Below, piece after piece: positions 62,942-64,000 of a stretch of 64,000 bases of DNA (positions are counted from its first letter, which is position 1; the number at the start of each line of letters is the position of its first letter). The notes under the pieces are model-generated. The model saw only the letters and a program-made list of their open reading frames with translations, was not told the origin of the DNA and did no database searches. The stretch is from Brucella sp. BE17. GTDB taxonomy: Bacteria > Pseudomonadota > Alphaproteobacteria > Rhizobiales > Rhizobiaceae. Position numbers and translations under genes: made by a program. The stretch is taken from assembly GCF_039545455.1 (NCBI RefSeq), contig NZ_CP154467.1, forward strand, positions 2,226,501-2,290,500, read 5' to 3'.

Positions 62942-64000
62942 ATGCGATATTTCATGACGTCCGTACTGGCAGGATCTGCCCTGCTGTCGACGGGAGCGCT
63001 CCACGCCGGAGCTGCAGAGCTTCCCGGCAAATTCGATGGGGTGACGATCAACGCCAAGCTGATCGGCGGCCAGCAATATGAGGCGCTCTATTCGCGCATC
63101 GGCGAATGGGAGAAGGCGACAGGTGCCAAGGTCAATATCCTGTCCAAGAAGAATCATTTTGAGCTTGATAAGGAAATCAAGTCGGACATCGCCTCACGCT
63201 CGATTAACTGGTGTGTTGGCTCCAACCATTCGTCCTTTGCGCCGCAATATACCGATCTCTATGTCGATCTGAACGGCCTGCTGCCGAAGGAAGAAATTGA
63301 CGGTTTCGTGCCATCGGTCATTGCGGCCTCGACGCTCGACGACAAGCTGATCATGCTGCCGCGTGCGCAATACGATGTCTCAGCACTTTATTACCAGAAA
63401 AGCCTCTATGAGGATGATGCCAGAAAGGCGACGTTCAAGGAAGAATACGGCTATGATCTGGTGCCGCCGAAAACCTGGAAAGAAGTCTCTGAACAGGCCG
63501 TCTTCTTTGCTGATCCGCCGAATTTCTACGGCACACAGTTTGCAGGCAAGGAAGAGGCCATCAATGGCCGTTTCTATGAAATGCTGGTGGCTGAAGGCGG
63601 CGAATATCTCGACAAGGACGGCAACCCTGCTTTCAATTCGGAAGCAGGCGTTCGCGCACTCGACTGGTTCGTCAATCTCTACAAGTCCAAGGCTGTTCCC
63701 GCTGGCACCACCAACTATCTCTGGGATGAGCTGGGTGCGGGCTTTGCCTCGGGCACAATCGCGCTCAATCTGGATTGGCCGGGCTGGGCGAGCTATTTCA
63801 ACGATCCGAAATCCTCCAAGATTGTGGGCAATGTCGGCGTGGTCGTAGCCCCTGAAGGGTCGGCAGGCAAACGCACCGGCTGGTCGGGTCATCACGGTTT
63901 CTCGGTGACTGAATCGTGTGCAACCAAGGAAGCGGCTGCATCGCTTGTCTGGTTTTTGACCAACGAGGCATCGCAGAAGCACGAATCGGCAGCAGGCACA
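62942..64000 (+). CDS. ABC transporter extracellular solute-binding protein (truncated by window edge)
   Basis: At least 353 residues; the frame is still open at the window end. Signal peptide of ~25 residues (MRYFMTSVLAGSALLSTGAL..., cleavage near GAAA/GAA). The mature part is of the sugar/carbohydrate-type binding-protein family: YSRIGEWEKATGAKVNIL, ALYYQKSLYED, NYLWDELGAGFASGTIALNLDWPGW (in parts) and a C-terminal AASLVWFLTNEASQK. AGGAGGAAAGC precedes the ATG. Divergent from IclR; permease and ATPase genes probably follow outside the window. Confidence 0.9.
   Translation, partial: MRYFMTSVLAGSALLSTGALHAGAAELPGKFDGVTINAKLIGGQQYEALYSRIGEWEKATGAKVNILSKKNHFELDKEIKSDIASRSINWCVGSNHSSFAPQYTDLYVDLNGLLPKEEIDGFVPSVIAASTLDDKLIMLPRAQYDVSALYYQKSLYEDDARKATFKEEYGYDLVPPKTWKEVSEQAVFFADPPNFYGTQFAGKEEAINGRFYEMLVAEGGEYLDKDGNPAFNSEAGVRALDWFVNLYKSKAVPAGTTNYLWDELGAGFASGTIALNLDWPGWASYFNDPKSSKIVGNVGVVVAPEGSAGKRTGWSGHHGFSVTESCATKEAAASLVWFLTNEASQKHESAAGT

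Overview
The window is a stretch of alphaproteobacterial chromosome, almost certainly from the Brucella/Ochrobactrum group (Rhizobiales, Brucellaceae). The evidence is gene content and order: a BA14K-family antigen, a BabR/BlxR-type LuxR regulator beside metH, the hsp20-DUF1150 pair, a CysD/CysNC/CysQ set, DUF2849 and DUF934 partners of sulfite reductase, and a soxBDAG sarcosine oxidase operon. Short palindromic repeats of rhizobial type lie between genes. I see no insertion sequence, phage, integrase or CRISPR array. Almost every gene looks intact, so this reads as core chromosome with a more variable, catabolic right-hand end.

Layout. 1-14,100 is housekeeping: the end of rpoN, hpf, ptsN, an hsp20-DUF1150 pair behind a likely ROSE RNA thermometer, nth, an adenosine-kinase-like gene, grpE-hrcA, rph, and a tight run VOC-rdgB-hemW-rsmI-yraN. 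14,280-19,150 is the sulfite branch of sulfate assimilation (cysG, DUF2849, cysI, cysH, DUF934). 19,200-21,040 has small genes, an alkyltransferase and a BA14K protein. metH follows with a palindromic operator, then the solo LuxR regulator babR. 26,815-30,524 is the activation branch of sulfate assimilation (cysD, cysNC, cysQ), followed by a tRNA-Pro(CGG).

31,288-39,310 is a glycerol and alcohol/aldehyde region. It holds glpR-glpD with three phased direct repeats between them, a GAF/Fis-type AcoR-like regulator that lacks the AAA+ domain, an aldehyde dehydrogenase, a zinc alcohol dehydrogenase, DUF779 and a LacI regulator. 39,329-47,540 runs leftward: an ABC exporter, a self-contained short transcript with a 20-residue ORF, and an eight-gene thiamine operon (thiD-O-S-G-E-thiY-tenA-thiX) behind a TPP riboswitch. 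47,612-53,154 is copper export (copA behind a MerR-type promoter with a 19-bp spacer, and cueR) with a PQQ glucose dehydrogenase between the two.

53,373-58,503 is soxBDAG. 58,657-64,000 is a less familiar locus: a class III CoA-transferase overlapping a solute-binding-like protein that has no signal peptide, an amidohydrolase, an IclR regulator, and a divergent solute-binding protein that runs off the window.

The most interesting signals are the ROSE element (3040-3145), the short transcript at 41,241-41,436, the AAA+-less AcoR-like regulator with a near-perfect palindrome ahead of its probable target, the signal-less binding protein at 59,811, the lux-box-like dyad ahead of babR, and a dispersed repeat that supplies the last codons of cysH. 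I found no wholly new defence or mobile system. All family assignments come from reading motifs and recall; no database search was run.
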